Below the pieces are notes generated by a model that worked only from the letters and a program-made list of their open reading frames with translations, was not told the origin of the DNA and ran no database searches. Source: Arthrobacter sp. AK04 (GTDB lineage: Bacteria > Actinomycetota > Actinomycetes > Actinomycetales > Micrococcaceae). Taken from it: a stretch of DNA of 54,997 bases. The DNA lies in the NCBI RefSeq assembly GCF_021129155.1, contig NZ_JAJOMC010000028.1, positions 1 through 54,997 on the forward strand. The letters are read 5' to 3'. Both the position numbers and the translations under genes were made by a program. This document shows, in pieces, positions 34,495-42,069 of the stretch (position 1 is the first letter of the stretch; every line of letters starts with the position of its first letter).

Positions 34495-35466
34495 TCAGAT
34501 CCTGACCACTACTTTCCCGAGGCTCCGGCCCTCCCGGAGATAGGTGATGGCGGCCGGTGCTTCCGCAAGCGCAAAGACCTTGTCCACGGCTGGCTTAACG
34601 CTCCCGGCTTCAATGAGCGATGCCAGGGCTTCAAGGTCAAGGTGCGTCTCCTTCGACGCCAGGCCCATGAATTTCTGCCGTGAGAAAAGCGAAAACAGGG
34701 GTGCTGCGAGTGACCTTTCGAAACCACCGGTCAGCTTTCCACCGCGCTCGCCTCCGACGAGCACCAGCGTGCCCCGCGGGCCGAGGGCGCGCTTGAGGAC
34801 GGAGAGCGGACGGTTGCCTGCGGTGTCCAGGATGACGTCGTACAGCACCCCGGCAGCAGCAAAGTCCTCCCGCGTGTAATCCACCACTGCGTCAGCGCCG
34901 AGGGACCGGACCAGTTCAACTTTGCCGGTGCTGCATACCCCCGTCACGTCCGCACCAAAGGCCTTGGCTATCTGCACGGCGAAGGACCCCACTCCCCCGC
35001 CGGCCCCAATGACAAGCACCTTCTGGCCGATCGTAACCTGCCCGGCGTCCCTTACAGCCTGCAGGGCCGTGACCCCGGAGATGGGTGCCACTGCCGCTTC
35101 TTCGAATGAGAGGTTCCGGGGTTTCCTGGCCAGCCTGCCCTCCTTAGCACACACGTACTCGGCAAAGGACCCTTCCGACGTGCCGAAGACCTCGTCACCA
35201 GCCTTGAGGCGGGTCACGCCGGCTCCAACCGCCTCCACAACGCCGGCCACTTCCCGGCCCCGCACGGGCACTTTGGGCTTCTTCAGGCCAAAGCCAAAAA
35301 GCCGGATCAAGTAGGGCAGCCCGGTCATCAGGTGCCACACGCCCTGTTCCACCCCGGCGGCCCGCACGCTGACCAGGACCTCGCCCTTGCCCGCTGCAGG
35401 CCGGGCAATATCCCGCAGCTCAAGCACGTCCGCGGTCCCATAGACGTCCTGCACGATAGCTTTCAT
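34495..35466 (-). CDS. NAD(P)-dependent quinone-oxidoreductase-type (MDR) dehydrogenase
   Basis: 323 residues. It has a GroES-like N-terminal domain (VLELRDIARPAAGKGEVLVSV) and a Rossmann cofactor domain with VLVIGAGGGVGSFAVQIAKAFGADVTGV. The catalytic-zinc ligands of alcohol dehydrogenases are absent, which fits the zinc-free quinone oxidoreductase branch. It probably reduces quinones or activated alkenes with NADPH. It has its own strong promoter (35556-35584). A 15-bp palindrome (CAGGATCAGATCCTG) spans its stop codon. Confidence 0.9.
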   Translation of the reverse strand: MKAIVQDVYGTADVLELRDIARPAAGKGEVLVSVRAAGVEQGVWHLMTGLPYLIRLFGFGLKKPKVPVRGREVAGVVEAVGAGVTRLKAGDEVFGTSEGSFAEYVCAKEGRLARKPRNLSFEEAAVAPISGVTALQAVRDAGQVTIGQKVLVIGAGGGVGSFAVQIAKAFGADVTGVCSTGKVELVRSLGADAVVDYTREDFAAAGVLYDVILDTAGNRPLSVLKRALGPRGTLVLVGGERGGKLTGGFERSLAAPLFSLFSRQKFMGLASKETHLDLEALASLIEAGSVKPAVDKVFALAEAPAAITYLREGRSLGKVVVRI

Positions 35467-35555
35467 GCTTGATCTCCTTTGGGCCGCCGCAGGTACCGGA
35501 ACGCATTCCCCGGCGGCCTGTCCCGCACCGTCCGGCGCGCTGGCAGCAGGCCCCC

Positions 35556-35584
35556 AACCTAGGGAAAAGCCAGCACCGAGTCAA
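35556..35584 (-). promoter_or_regulatory. Sigma-70-type promoter of the MDR dehydrogenase gene
   Basis: On the minus strand TTGACT (35579-35584), a 17-bp spacer and TAGGTT (35556-35561) form a near-consensus actinobacterial vegetative promoter, 90 bp before the start codon. Confidence 0.75.
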
Positions 35585-35678
35585 GGGGGGCTGCCGACGG
35601 CGGGACCACCTTTTGCGCGCCGGCCCCACCGACGCCGTGGTCATCAGAACCCGCCGCGGATTCTGCGGTTCCCCTGCG

Positions 35679-35716
35679 CCTCCGGCCGGCAGCAGTTGCC
35701 GGCTGCCGACCGGAGG
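35679..35716 (-). terminator. Hairpin after the NmrA-like gene
   Basis: CCTCCGGCCGGCAG and CTGCCGACCGGAGG form a 14-bp stem with one mismatch and a 10-nt loop, 36 bp past the stop of the minus-strand NmrA-like gene. No T-run. Confidence 0.5.
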
Positions 35717-35751
35717 CCTCCGCCCAGTGCCAAACGCAGAAGCTCCGGCCG

Positions 35752-36615
35752 CTACACGGCGGCAGCGGCAGCCTGCACGGCCTCAGCCAGCGAGGTGGCA
35801 GGCCGTCCAAGCAGCCTGCGCAGGTCTCCGCTGCTCACCAGCAGGTCCCCGCGGGCGATGCCCAGATCCGAGTCGGCCAGGATCTCTGCGAACGCCTCCG
35901 GGACACCCACCCCGGCCAGCAGGTTTGCATAGTCATCTGCAGGCAGGTCGTTGTAGGCGATGGTTTTTCCGGTGGCCGCGCTGATTTGGGCTGCGAGGTC
36001 CGCCATGCTGAAGGGTTCGTCCCCGCCCAGTTCATACACCTTGCCCGCCTGGCCCCCAGCCACGAGCACGGCAGCGGCGGCGTGGGCGTAGTCCGCACGC
36101 GCGGCGCCGCTGACCTTGCCGTCGCCGGCGCTCCCGGCCAGCGCACCCTGCGCCAGGGTTCCCTGCAGCTGGTCGGTGTAGTTCTCCAGGTACCAGCCGT
36201 TCCGCAGCAGAACGAAGGGAACCTCCGAGTCCCGCAGAATGGCCTCCGTGGCCTGGTGCTCGGCCGCCAGCTTCATCCCCGTGCTGTCGGCGTTGGCGAT
36301 GCTGGTGTAGGCCAACAGCTCCACGCCTTCGGCCTTCGCGGCTTCGATCACGGTGCGGTGCTGCTCCACGCGCTGGCCAACCTCGCTGCCGGAGATGAGC
36401 AGCACTTTCCGCGCGCCTTTCAGTGCCGAGGCCACGGAGGACGCATCCGCATAGTCCATTGCCTTGACCTGCACGCCGCGCCCGGCAAAGCCGGCCAGCT
36501 TTTCCACTGAACGCCCCACGGCCACGATCTCCCCGGCCGGGACGCTGCGCTCCAGCAGGGCCTCGACGACGTGGCGGCCCAGCTGGCCGGTTGCTCCGGT
36601 GATGACGATGCTCAT
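35752..36615 (-). CDS. NmrA/QorB-like NAD(P)H:quinone oxidoreductase
   Basis: 287 residues, atypical SDR. It starts MSIVITGATGQLGRHVVEALL (GxxGxxG cofactor site) and contains LLAYTSIANADSTGMKLAAEHQATE and VLLRNGWYLENYTDQL, as in E. coli QorB (YtfG). It reduces quinones with NADPH. ATG at 36615 follows AGGAA. It is divergent from an HxlR-family regulator, the same arrangement as known qor2-qorR and ytfG-ytfH pairs. Confidence 0.88.
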   Translation of the reverse strand: MSIVITGATGQLGRHVVEALLERSVPAGEIVAVGRSVEKLAGFAGRGVQVKAMDYADASSVASALKGARKVLLISGSEVGQRVEQHRTVIEAAKAEGVELLAYTSIANADSTGMKLAAEHQATEAILRDSEVPFVLLRNGWYLENYTDQLQGTLAQGALAGSAGDGKVSGAARADYAHAAAAVLVAGGQAGKVYELGGDEPFSMADLAAQISAATGKTIAYNDLPADDYANLLAGVGVPEAFAEILADSDLGIARGDLLVSSGDLRRLLGRPATSLAEAVQAAAAAV

Positions 36616-36686
36616 GAAAATTCCTTCCGTAGGGTGTCTGTCATCAAGCACAACCCCAAGGCTTTTTCATTACTTCCCCAAAGAGA

Positions 36687-36709
36687 GTACGCACTTTCAA
36701 GTAAGGTAC
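36687..36709. promoter_or_regulatory. Candidate QorR-type operator
   Basis: In the 98-bp divergent spacer, GTAC-gcACTTtcAAGTaag-GTAC is a dyad with ACTT/AAGT inner arms and GTAC ends, directly before the HxlR start. It fits a dimeric winged-helix regulator that represses both genes; inferred from position. Confidence 0.45.
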
Positions 36710-36713
36710 TAAC

Positions 36714-37106
36714 ATGAAAGTTAGTGCCGCTGACCGTGCTACCCAGGCAGCACCGCTTCCGGTCGACCTTGCCGACGGCGTCTTCCCGGCCGGGTGCCCC
36801 AGCCGGACCGTGCTGGACCACGTCACCAGTAAATGGGGAGTGCTGATCCTGCTTGCGCTTTCCGAGGGCGAGCAGCGGTGGAGCGACCTGCGGCGCCGGG
36901 CTGAGGGCATCAGCGAAAAGATGCTGGCACAGACCCTCAAGACCCTGGAGCGGGACGGCCTGGTGCGCCGGGACGCGCAGCCGGTGATTCCGCCCCGCGT
37001 GGATTACAGCCTCACCGAGCGCGGGTACGAGCTGAGCGCCCTCCTGGTTCCGCTGGTTGCGTGGGCCTTCGAGAACGCGGAGGACATCGTCATCGGCCAG
37101 CGTTGA
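36714..37106 (+). CDS. HxlR-family regulator, QorR-like redox sensor
   Basis: 130 residues with the HxlR winged helix: VLDHVTSKWGVLILLALSEGEQRWSDLRRRAEGISEKMLAQTLKTLERDGLVRR. A single Cys28 precedes the DNA-binding domain (FPAGCPSRTVLDHV), at the position used for redox sensing in QorR/HypR-type proteins. It probably represses the divergent NmrA/QorB-like gene and itself until oxidised by quinones. AAGG precedes the ATG. Confidence 0.9.
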   Translation: MKVSAADRATQAAPLPVDLADGVFPAGCPSRTVLDHVTSKWGVLILLALSEGEQRWSDLRRRAEGISEKMLAQTLKTLERDGLVRRDAQPVIPPRVDYSLTERGYELSALLVPLVAWAFENAEDIVIGQR

Positions 37107-37157
37107 GCCTCACTGCCACAGGCAAGTACCGGCCTTGCCAAAAGCGAGTACCTGTTA

Positions 37158-37175
37158 CTGGTGTGACTGGTGTGA
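37158..37175. repeat. Tandem 9-bp repeat upstream of the 87-residue gene
   Basis: CTGGTGTGA occurs twice back to back. A perfect 10-bp palindrome GGAACGTTCC (37233-37242) lies further down the same 190-bp spacer. Both could be regulatory sites. Confidence 0.35.
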
Positions 37176-37297
37176 ATAGCGCCTAGCTTTGACGTAAGGT
37201 GCCAGCCGGAATGGGAGGGCCGCCCTCTGCTGGGAACGTTCCGGTTAACCTGCACCACAAGTGGGCGGCCTGCGCCGCTTCCGAGGAGTTGGTACAT

Positions 37298-37561
37298 ATG
37301 GCCAAAGCCGTTGTCCGGGACCCGTCGAGCATGGGCCGGCCCATCAGCTTGACCAGCGTTGCAGCCCAAACATGGAACCGCATGCTGAAGCCCTTCGCCC
37401 CGCGGTCACCCTACAAAATCGGTGACGCCGTGATGGCGGATGACCCGTTCAAGGGCCGCCGCGAGGGAGTGGTGGTTTTCCAGCAGGGAACATCCGTGGG
37501 TGTGGACACCGCCCACGGCGTGTTCTTCTATGACCACCGGCAAATCAAGCAGCTGGATTGA
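37298..37561 (+). CDS. Small basic hypothetical protein
   Basis: 87 residues from ATG at 37298, preceded by GAGGAG with 9-nt spacing. MAKAVVRDPSSMGRPISLTS is followed by a basic stretch and a beta-rich end (YKIGDAVMADDPFKGRREGVVVFQQGTSVGVDTAHGVFFYDHRQIKQL). The latter resembles an SH3-like or KOW-like barrel, but no family is certain. It ends exactly at the foot of a 22-bp hairpin. Function unknown. Confidence 0.6.
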   Translation: MAKAVVRDPSSMGRPISLTSVAAQTWNRMLKPFAPRSPYKIGDAVMADDPFKGRREGVVVFQQGTSVGVDTAHGVFFYDHRQIKQLD

Positions 37562-37621
37562 GTTTTTGTCCAGATATGCAGGGCTGACGCCCGCGGAAGC
37601 CTGCATATCTGGACGAAAACT
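37561..37621. terminator. 22-bp stem hairpin between convergent genes
   Basis: Arms 37561-37582 and 37600-37621 (AGTTTTTGTCCAGATATGCA... with its complement) pair with a single mismatch that would be a G-U wobble in RNA, around a 17-nt loop. The first arm starts on the last base of the stop codon of the 87-residue gene. T-rich ends on both strands support bidirectional termination, also for the convergent 3-hydroxybutyrate dehydrogenase gene. Confidence 0.85.
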
Positions 37622-37635
37622 CCTGTGCTAGGGGG

Positions 37636-38385
37636 CTAGCGTGCCGACCAGCCGCCATCCATCGTGTAGCTGGCGCCTGTCACCATGCCCGCGTGGTCCG
37701 ACGCGAGCCAGGCAACCAGTGAGGCCACTTCTTCCGGCTCCACCAACCTCTTGACGGCAGACTCGGTCAGCATGACTTTGGCCAGAACCTCCGACTCCGG
37801 GATCCCGTGCACCTTGGCCTGGTCCGCGATCTGCGACTCCACCAGCGGCGTGCGCACATATCCGGGGTTGATGCAGTTGGAGGTAACGCCGTGCTCCCCG
37901 CCCTCAAGCGCCGTCACCTTGCTCAGCCCCTCCAGGCCGTGCTTGGCGGAGACGTAGGCGCTCTTGAAGGGAGAAGCCCGGATCCCGTGCACCGAGGAGA
38001 GATTGATGATCCGGCCGAAATTGTTCGCATACATGTGCGGCAGCGCCGCCCGGATCAACAGGAACGGCGCCTCCAGCATCAGGGTGACCAGGCGGCGGAA
38101 ATCGGCGGGATCGAAGTCCTCGATGGGACTGATGCGCTGGATCCCGGCGTTGTTCACCAGGATGTCGCAGTCAAGGCTCAGGGTTGCGAGCGAATCCACG
38201 TCCAGCAGGTCAACGGCCCAGGTGGTGCCACCCACTTCATCCGCAAGTGCTTCCGCCGCGGCCGCGTCGACGTCCGCGATCACCACCTTGGCGCCCCGGG
38301 CGGCGAGGGCCCGTGCGCTGGCAGCGCCGATCCCGCCGGCTCCCCCGGTAATCAGTGCCTTGCGGCCGTTCAAAGTGTTTTCCAT
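37636..38385 (-). CDS. 3-hydroxybutyrate dehydrogenase (SDR)
   Basis: 249 residues, classical SDR. Cofactor site TGGAGGIG, NNAG motif in LVNNAGIQRISPIEDF, catalytic Ser-Tyr-Lys in NLSSVHGIRASPFKSAYVSAKHG. The IQRISPIEDF and VHGIRASPFKSAY stretches match BdhA-type enzymes, which oxidise (R)-3-hydroxybutyrate to acetoacetate in ketone-body or PHB use. GAGGGG precedes the ATG. It is divergent from a LysR regulator that probably controls it. Confidence 0.88.
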   Translation of the reverse strand: MENTLNGRKALITGGAGGIGAASARALAARGAKVVIADVDAAAAEALADEVGGTTWAVDLLDVDSLATLSLDCDILVNNAGIQRISPIEDFDPADFRRLVTLMLEAPFLLIRAALPHMYANNFGRIINLSSVHGIRASPFKSAYVSAKHGLEGLSKVTALEGGEHGVTSNCINPGYVRTPLVESQIADQAKVHGIPESEVLAKVMLTESAVKRLVEPEEVASLVAWLASDHAGMVTGASYTMDGGWSAR

Positions 38386-38517
38386 GGCAGTCCCCTCGGG
38401 CTTTCTAACAGAATTTCCGGTCGCTCACGCACGCAGCGTCTACCGGGGCAGGTCCGGCAGTGCTATCTGCCGGGCGCTGTTCAGCGCTCATGGGTTTCTC
38501 CTCCGTGTCCACGGCGA

Positions 38518-38605
38518 CACGTGCTGTGGCGTCCAGCACTAATGGCTCCACTGAGTCTTACTGCACGGACATGCGCCTTCAATAGCCAATGCAGCACGTG
38601 CTGTG
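38518..38605. promoter_or_regulatory. Repeated CACGTGCTGTG motif in the bdhA-lysR spacer
   Basis: The 11-mer CACGTGCTGTG occurs at 38518-38528 and 38595-38605, 77 bp apart. The second copy is part of the 10-bp palindrome AGCACGTGCT (38593-38602), 18 bp before the lysR start. They are probable LysR-type sites in the divergent promoter region; inferred from position. Confidence 0.45.
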
Positions 38606-38620
38606 TGCAGAATTGCAGAT

Positions 38621-39538
38621 ATGAACGTCAATCCGGATGACCTGCTGGTACTCCTTGCGGTGTCCCGCACCGCCAGGTTCACGGCCGCCGCGCAGGCACT
38701 GGGCCTGAACCACACCACCGTTTCCCGCCGGATCGCTTCCCTGGAGAAGGCACTCGGCGGAAGGGTCCTGGCCCGTGCCCCCGGAGGATGGGAGCTGACC
38801 GTCCTCGGAGCGCAGGCGGTCCAGGCCGCTGAGCAGGTCGAAGCGGTGGTGGGCGCCCTGGGGCCCTCCGGACGGGCACCCGACCCGATTACCGGCGTCG
38901 TACGCATGACCGCAACCGACGGCTTCAGTGCCTACATCGCCGCGCCCGCGGTGGCGCGGCTGCGGCGGGACCATCCCGGGCTGAGCGTTGAGGTGGTGAC
39001 CATGACGCGGCGGGCGCTTCAGCAGCGCTCGGGCCTGGACATCGAAGTGGTGGTGGGCGAACCGCAGGTGCACCGGGCCGAGGCCATGCGGCTGGGCGAA
39101 TACATGCTGGGGATGTACGCCTCGCGCGCCTACCTGGCCGAGCACGGCACGCCGGCCACGGTGGCGGAGCTCAATGACCACCCGCTGGTCTATTTCGTGG
39201 ACTCGATGCTGCAGGTGGATGACCTGGACGCGCCCCGCCGGCTGGTGCCGGCCATGCGCGACGGCCTCACCTCCACCAATGTTTTTGTCCACGTGGAGGC
39301 AACGCGCGCCGGCGCGGGGATTGGTTTCCTGCCCTGCTTCATGGGCGACCTCCACCCTGACCTGGTCCGCCTGCTGCCGGCCGAGATCGCAGAACTGCTG
39401 CCCTACTGGATGGTGCTCCGGCCGGATTCGCTGCGGCGCCCGGCCGTGGCGGCGGTGGTGCAGGCACTGCGGGAACAGATGGCCGAACACCGGGAATGGC
39501 TGCTGGGCCGTGGAAAAACCTCGCCGGCTGCTCCGTAA
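38621..39538 (+). CDS. LysR-family transcriptional regulator
   Basis: 305 residues. The N-terminal LysR helix-turn-helix reads DDLLVLLAVSRTARFTAAAQALGLNHTTVSRRIASLEKALGG; the rest is the LysR substrate-binding domain. It probably regulates the divergent 3-hydroxybutyrate dehydrogenase gene. No good RBS is seen before ATG 38621. Its stop codon (TAA at 39536-39538) lies inside the left arm of palindromic element copy B, so the element supplies the last codons. Confidence 0.9.
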   Translation: MNVNPDDLLVLLAVSRTARFTAAAQALGLNHTTVSRRIASLEKALGGRVLARAPGGWELTVLGAQAVQAAEQVEAVVGALGPSGRAPDPITGVVRMTATDGFSAYIAAPAVARLRRDHPGLSVEVVTMTRRALQQRSGLDIEVVVGEPQVHRAEAMRLGEYMLGMYASRAYLAEHGTPATVAELNDHPLVYFVDSMLQVDDLDAPRRLVPAMRDGLTSTNVFVHVEATRAGAGIGFLPCFMGDLHPDLVRLLPAEIAELLPYWMVLRPDSLRRPAVAAVVQALREQMAEHREWLLGRGKTSPAAP

Positions 39539-39578
39539 CTGTCGTTTTCGGGGGTGGGAACGGCAGTTACGGAGCAAT
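39529..39578. repeat. Palindromic repeat element, copy B (between convergent genes)
   Basis: 50 bp, same length as copy A and identical over the first 25 bases, 44/50 overall. The arms carry GTAAC and GTTAC, so each supplies a TAA stop: the LysR gene stops in the left arm (39536-39538) and the minus-strand aminopropyltransferase-like gene in the right arm (39567-39569). It probably terminates both transcripts. Confidence 0.8.
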
Positions 39579-40484
39579 CGATGGGGTTGCGGGCGGGTCG
39601 TGCCGCACAGGTGCCCCTGCCGCGAATGCCCGGACCTGGGCGTCGTCCCACAGGTGTGCAGGGACGGCACCGCCCAGGAGTCGCCGGTGGAGCTTGGGGT
39701 CGTCACCGAACAGGGTATCGCTGCCTGCCATCACCATGTTTCCGTAGCGGCGGCCCTTCAACATTGCGGGGTCCGCGATGATCACGGTGTGCTTGAAGGA
39801 GGCCGCAATGGTGGCGGCATCCTCCCGGGCGTTCTTCAGGTCCGGCGCGTCACCCGAGTTCACTACGTAGACTCCGCCGGGGGCGAGGACGCGCCTGACG
39901 TGCTGGGTGAATTCCGCGGTGGTCAGGGGACGCGGGGTGACGGCCCCGGCGAACACGTCCCGGATGATGAAGTCCCGGGTGTCCGCCGTCAGGGTCTCGG
40001 TCACGTCGCGGGCCTCCCCCACGCGGAGCCGCAGCAGGGGCGCCTTGGGCAGGTCGAACCAGCCGCGGACGTATTCCGCCAGCTTCCCGTCCAGCTCCAC
40101 CACCACCTGCCGCGCGTCCGGGTAGGCGGCATGGAAGTACCGCGCCAGCGAGCAGGCTCCACCGCCGAGGTGCAGGCCGCGAAGCTTGGGTCCGGGTGAC
40201 GCCCCCGACGGCGGCCAGCGCGACTCGATGAGCGCTGCCATCCACCGCATGTATTCAAAGTCCAGGAACAGGGGGTCGGCGAGGTCGATGTGGGAGCTCA
40301 TGACGCCGTTGATTTTCAGGAGCCAGCCGGTGGAGTTGTCCTGGTCCGCGATCAGCTCGCAGTCTCCGGTGTCAATGTAGTAGACGCCTTCAACCGGGCC
40401 GTCCGGCCGGGTTCCCCGGGGAACCTCCACCACACCCGCCGTTGGACGGCTGCCGCGGCCCCCCGGCTTCCCGCGTTTCGCCAT
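39567..40484 (-). CDS. Spermidine synthase-like SAM-binding protein
   Basis: 305 residues. The central Rossmann domain (LRGLHLGGGACSLARYFHAAYPDARQVVVELD) is that of aminopropyltransferases and related methyltransferases. The segment matching the catalytic DxxDP loop reads FIIRDVFAGAVTP and lacks the second Asp, so canonical spermidine synthesis is doubtful. It starts 46 bp after the last heptose-operon gene on the same strand and may be its distal member. A small-molecule or sugar-linked transferase role is possible. Confidence 0.75.
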   Translation of the reverse strand: MAKRGKPGGRGSRPTAGVVEVPRGTRPDGPVEGVYYIDTGDCELIADQDNSTGWLLKINGVMSSHIDLADPLFLDFEYMRWMAALIESRWPPSGASPGPKLRGLHLGGGACSLARYFHAAYPDARQVVVELDGKLAEYVRGWFDLPKAPLLRLRVGEARDVTETLTADTRDFIIRDVFAGAVTPRPLTTAEFTQHVRRVLAPGGVYVVNSGDAPDLKNAREDAATIAASFKHTVIIADPAMLKGRRYGNMVMAGSDTLFGDDPKLHRRLLGGAVPAHLWDDAQVRAFAAGAPVRHDPPATPSIAP

Positions 40485-40530
40485 TACCCGTGCCCCGCTT
40501 CACTCAAACCAACCAGTCCAGCTCTCAACC

Positions 40531-42069
40531 CTAGTTGGTCTGCACGGCCCCCTCGCCGTCCCGGATCTTGTTGACCACGGCGGTGGTGGAACGGTCCGCC
40601 ACGTAATCCAGGATGGCAACGCGGCCGCCGTATTCCTCCACGGCCGGGGTTTCGGCCAGCATCTCCGGGGTGTAGTCCCCGCCCTTGGCGTAGACCTCCG
40701 GACGCAACTGGCGGATCAACGGCGCCGCGGTGGGCGTATCAAAAACCGTCACGTAGTCCACACAGCTCAGCGCCGCCACCACGGCGGCCCGGTCCGCCAC
40801 CGCATTGATGGGGCGGCCTGCGCCCTTGAGCCGCCGCACGGATTCGTCACTGTTGAGCGCCACCACCAGGATGTCCCCCAGCTGCTTGGCCTGGTTCAGG
40901 TAGCGGGTGTGGCCGCTGTGCAGGACGTCGAAGCAGCCGTTGGTCAGGACGATGCGCTGGTCCTGCGCGCGGTGCAGCTCCAGCTGCCGTTCGAGCTCGC
41001 CGGCCTCCAGCGCCGTGTCCGCGAACGCCTTCAGGTAGCGGCTGAGCTGCGCCGTGCTGCAAACCGATGTGCCCGGCTGGTGCACCACGACGTCGGCGGC
41101 TGACTGTGCCAGGTCCAGGCTTGCCGTGAGGGGCAGGCCTGCCGATCTGGCCAGGGTCAGCGCGGCCACGAAGGTGTCACCGGCTCCCGATGCCTGTTTT
41201 TCGGCAGCCGGGCGTGCCCACGTCCGGTGCGTCACGCCGTCGGGCCTCAGCAGCACGGTACCGTCACGGTCCAGGGTGACCACCACGGCACCCGCACCCG
41301 TTGCCTCCAGCAGCACATCCGCGTGCCGGCTTACGTCCGCCGCCCTCTCCTGTCCTTCCGGGAGCCGGAGGTCCAGCATCCGGGCCGTTTCCTGGGCGTT
41401 GGGGGTTACCAGGTCCGGGCGAAGCGGCGCCCACGGGCGGGGATCGTGGGAGTCGACCACCAGCAGGGGCCGGACGCCGGGCTCCCCGCGATCCCTGCCC
41501 GCGAGGGCGTCCACCAGGCCCCGGCGGACAGGGTCAGCCAGGACACCGGTGCCGTAGTCGCACACCATCACCGCCTGCTGGTGTTCGACGGCGGAACGCA
41601 CCGACGCCGCAAGCTCGGCCAGCGCTTCGGCGGGCACGGACCTGGCTGAGTCATCGATGCGGAGCATCACCTGGCCGCCGCTGCTGATGCGGATCTTGGT
41701 GGTGGTGACCATGTCCGGGTGGTCGAGGAGGTAGGTGACATCGATCCCGGCCGCCACCAGCTGGTTGCGGAGGTCCACGCCGGCGTCGTCGGTTCCAATG
41801 ATGCCCGCAACGGAAACACGGGCCCCCAGGGCGGCCAGGTTCATGGCGGTGTTCGCGGCCCCGCCCGGCACAGACTCGCGGTTCTGCACGTCCACCACCG
41901 GTGCGGGGGCCTCCCGGCACAGCCGCTCGATGCTGCCGCTCCACCAGCCGTCCAGCATGACGTCGCCAAGCACCAGGATGGCCGGCTGTTCGGCGGCGAG
42001 ACGCCCCGGCAACCAATCCGCGAGGGCACGCTGCTGCGAAAGGTCCACGGCATCTGGGCTCGGGCTCAT
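40531..42069 (-). CDS. HldE-like bifunctional heptose-7-P kinase / heptose-1-P adenylyltransferase, copy 1
   Basis: 512 residues. N-terminal PfkB-type kinase (ILVLGDVMLDGWWSG; GAGDTF catalytic loop at about 295-300) phosphorylates heptose-7-phosphate at O-1. The C-terminal nucleotidyltransferase (LTNGCFDVLHSGHTRYL, HxGH at about 385-388; LNSDESVRRLKG) transfers AMP from ATP to give ADP-heptose. Both active sites look intact. The ATG overlaps the aldehyde-dehydrogenase stop (ATGA). It is a paralog of the second HldE encoded 4 kb away in the same operon. Confidence 0.9.
   Translation of the reverse strand: MSPSPDAVDLSQQRALADWLPGRLAAEQPAILVLGDVMLDGWWSGSIERLCREAPAPVVDVQNRESVPGGAANTAMNLAALGARVSVAGIIGTDDAGVDLRNQLVAAGIDVTYLLDHPDMVTTTKIRISSGGQVMLRIDDSARSVPAEALAELAASVRSAVEHQQAVMVCDYGTGVLADPVRRGLVDALAGRDRGEPGVRPLLVVDSHDPRPWAPLRPDLVTPNAQETARMLDLRLPEGQERAADVSRHADVLLEATGAGAVVVTLDRDGTVLLRPDGVTHRTWARPAAEKQASGAGDTFVAALTLARSAGLPLTASLDLAQSAADVVVHQPGTSVCSTAQLSRYLKAFADTALEAGELERQLELHRAQDQRIVLTNGCFDVLHSGHTRYLNQAKQLGDILVVALNSDESVRRLKGAGRPINAVADRAAVVAALSCVDYVTVFDTPTAAPLIRQLRPEVYAKGGDYTPEMLAETPAVEEYGGRVAILDYVADRSTTAVVNKIRDGEGAVQTN

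Noticed and set aside
34490..34504. CAGGATCAGATCCTG as a terminator of the MDR gene
   Set aside because: The palindrome has a one-base centre and no T-run, so it cannot form a good RNA hairpin; it spans the stop codon and may be chance.
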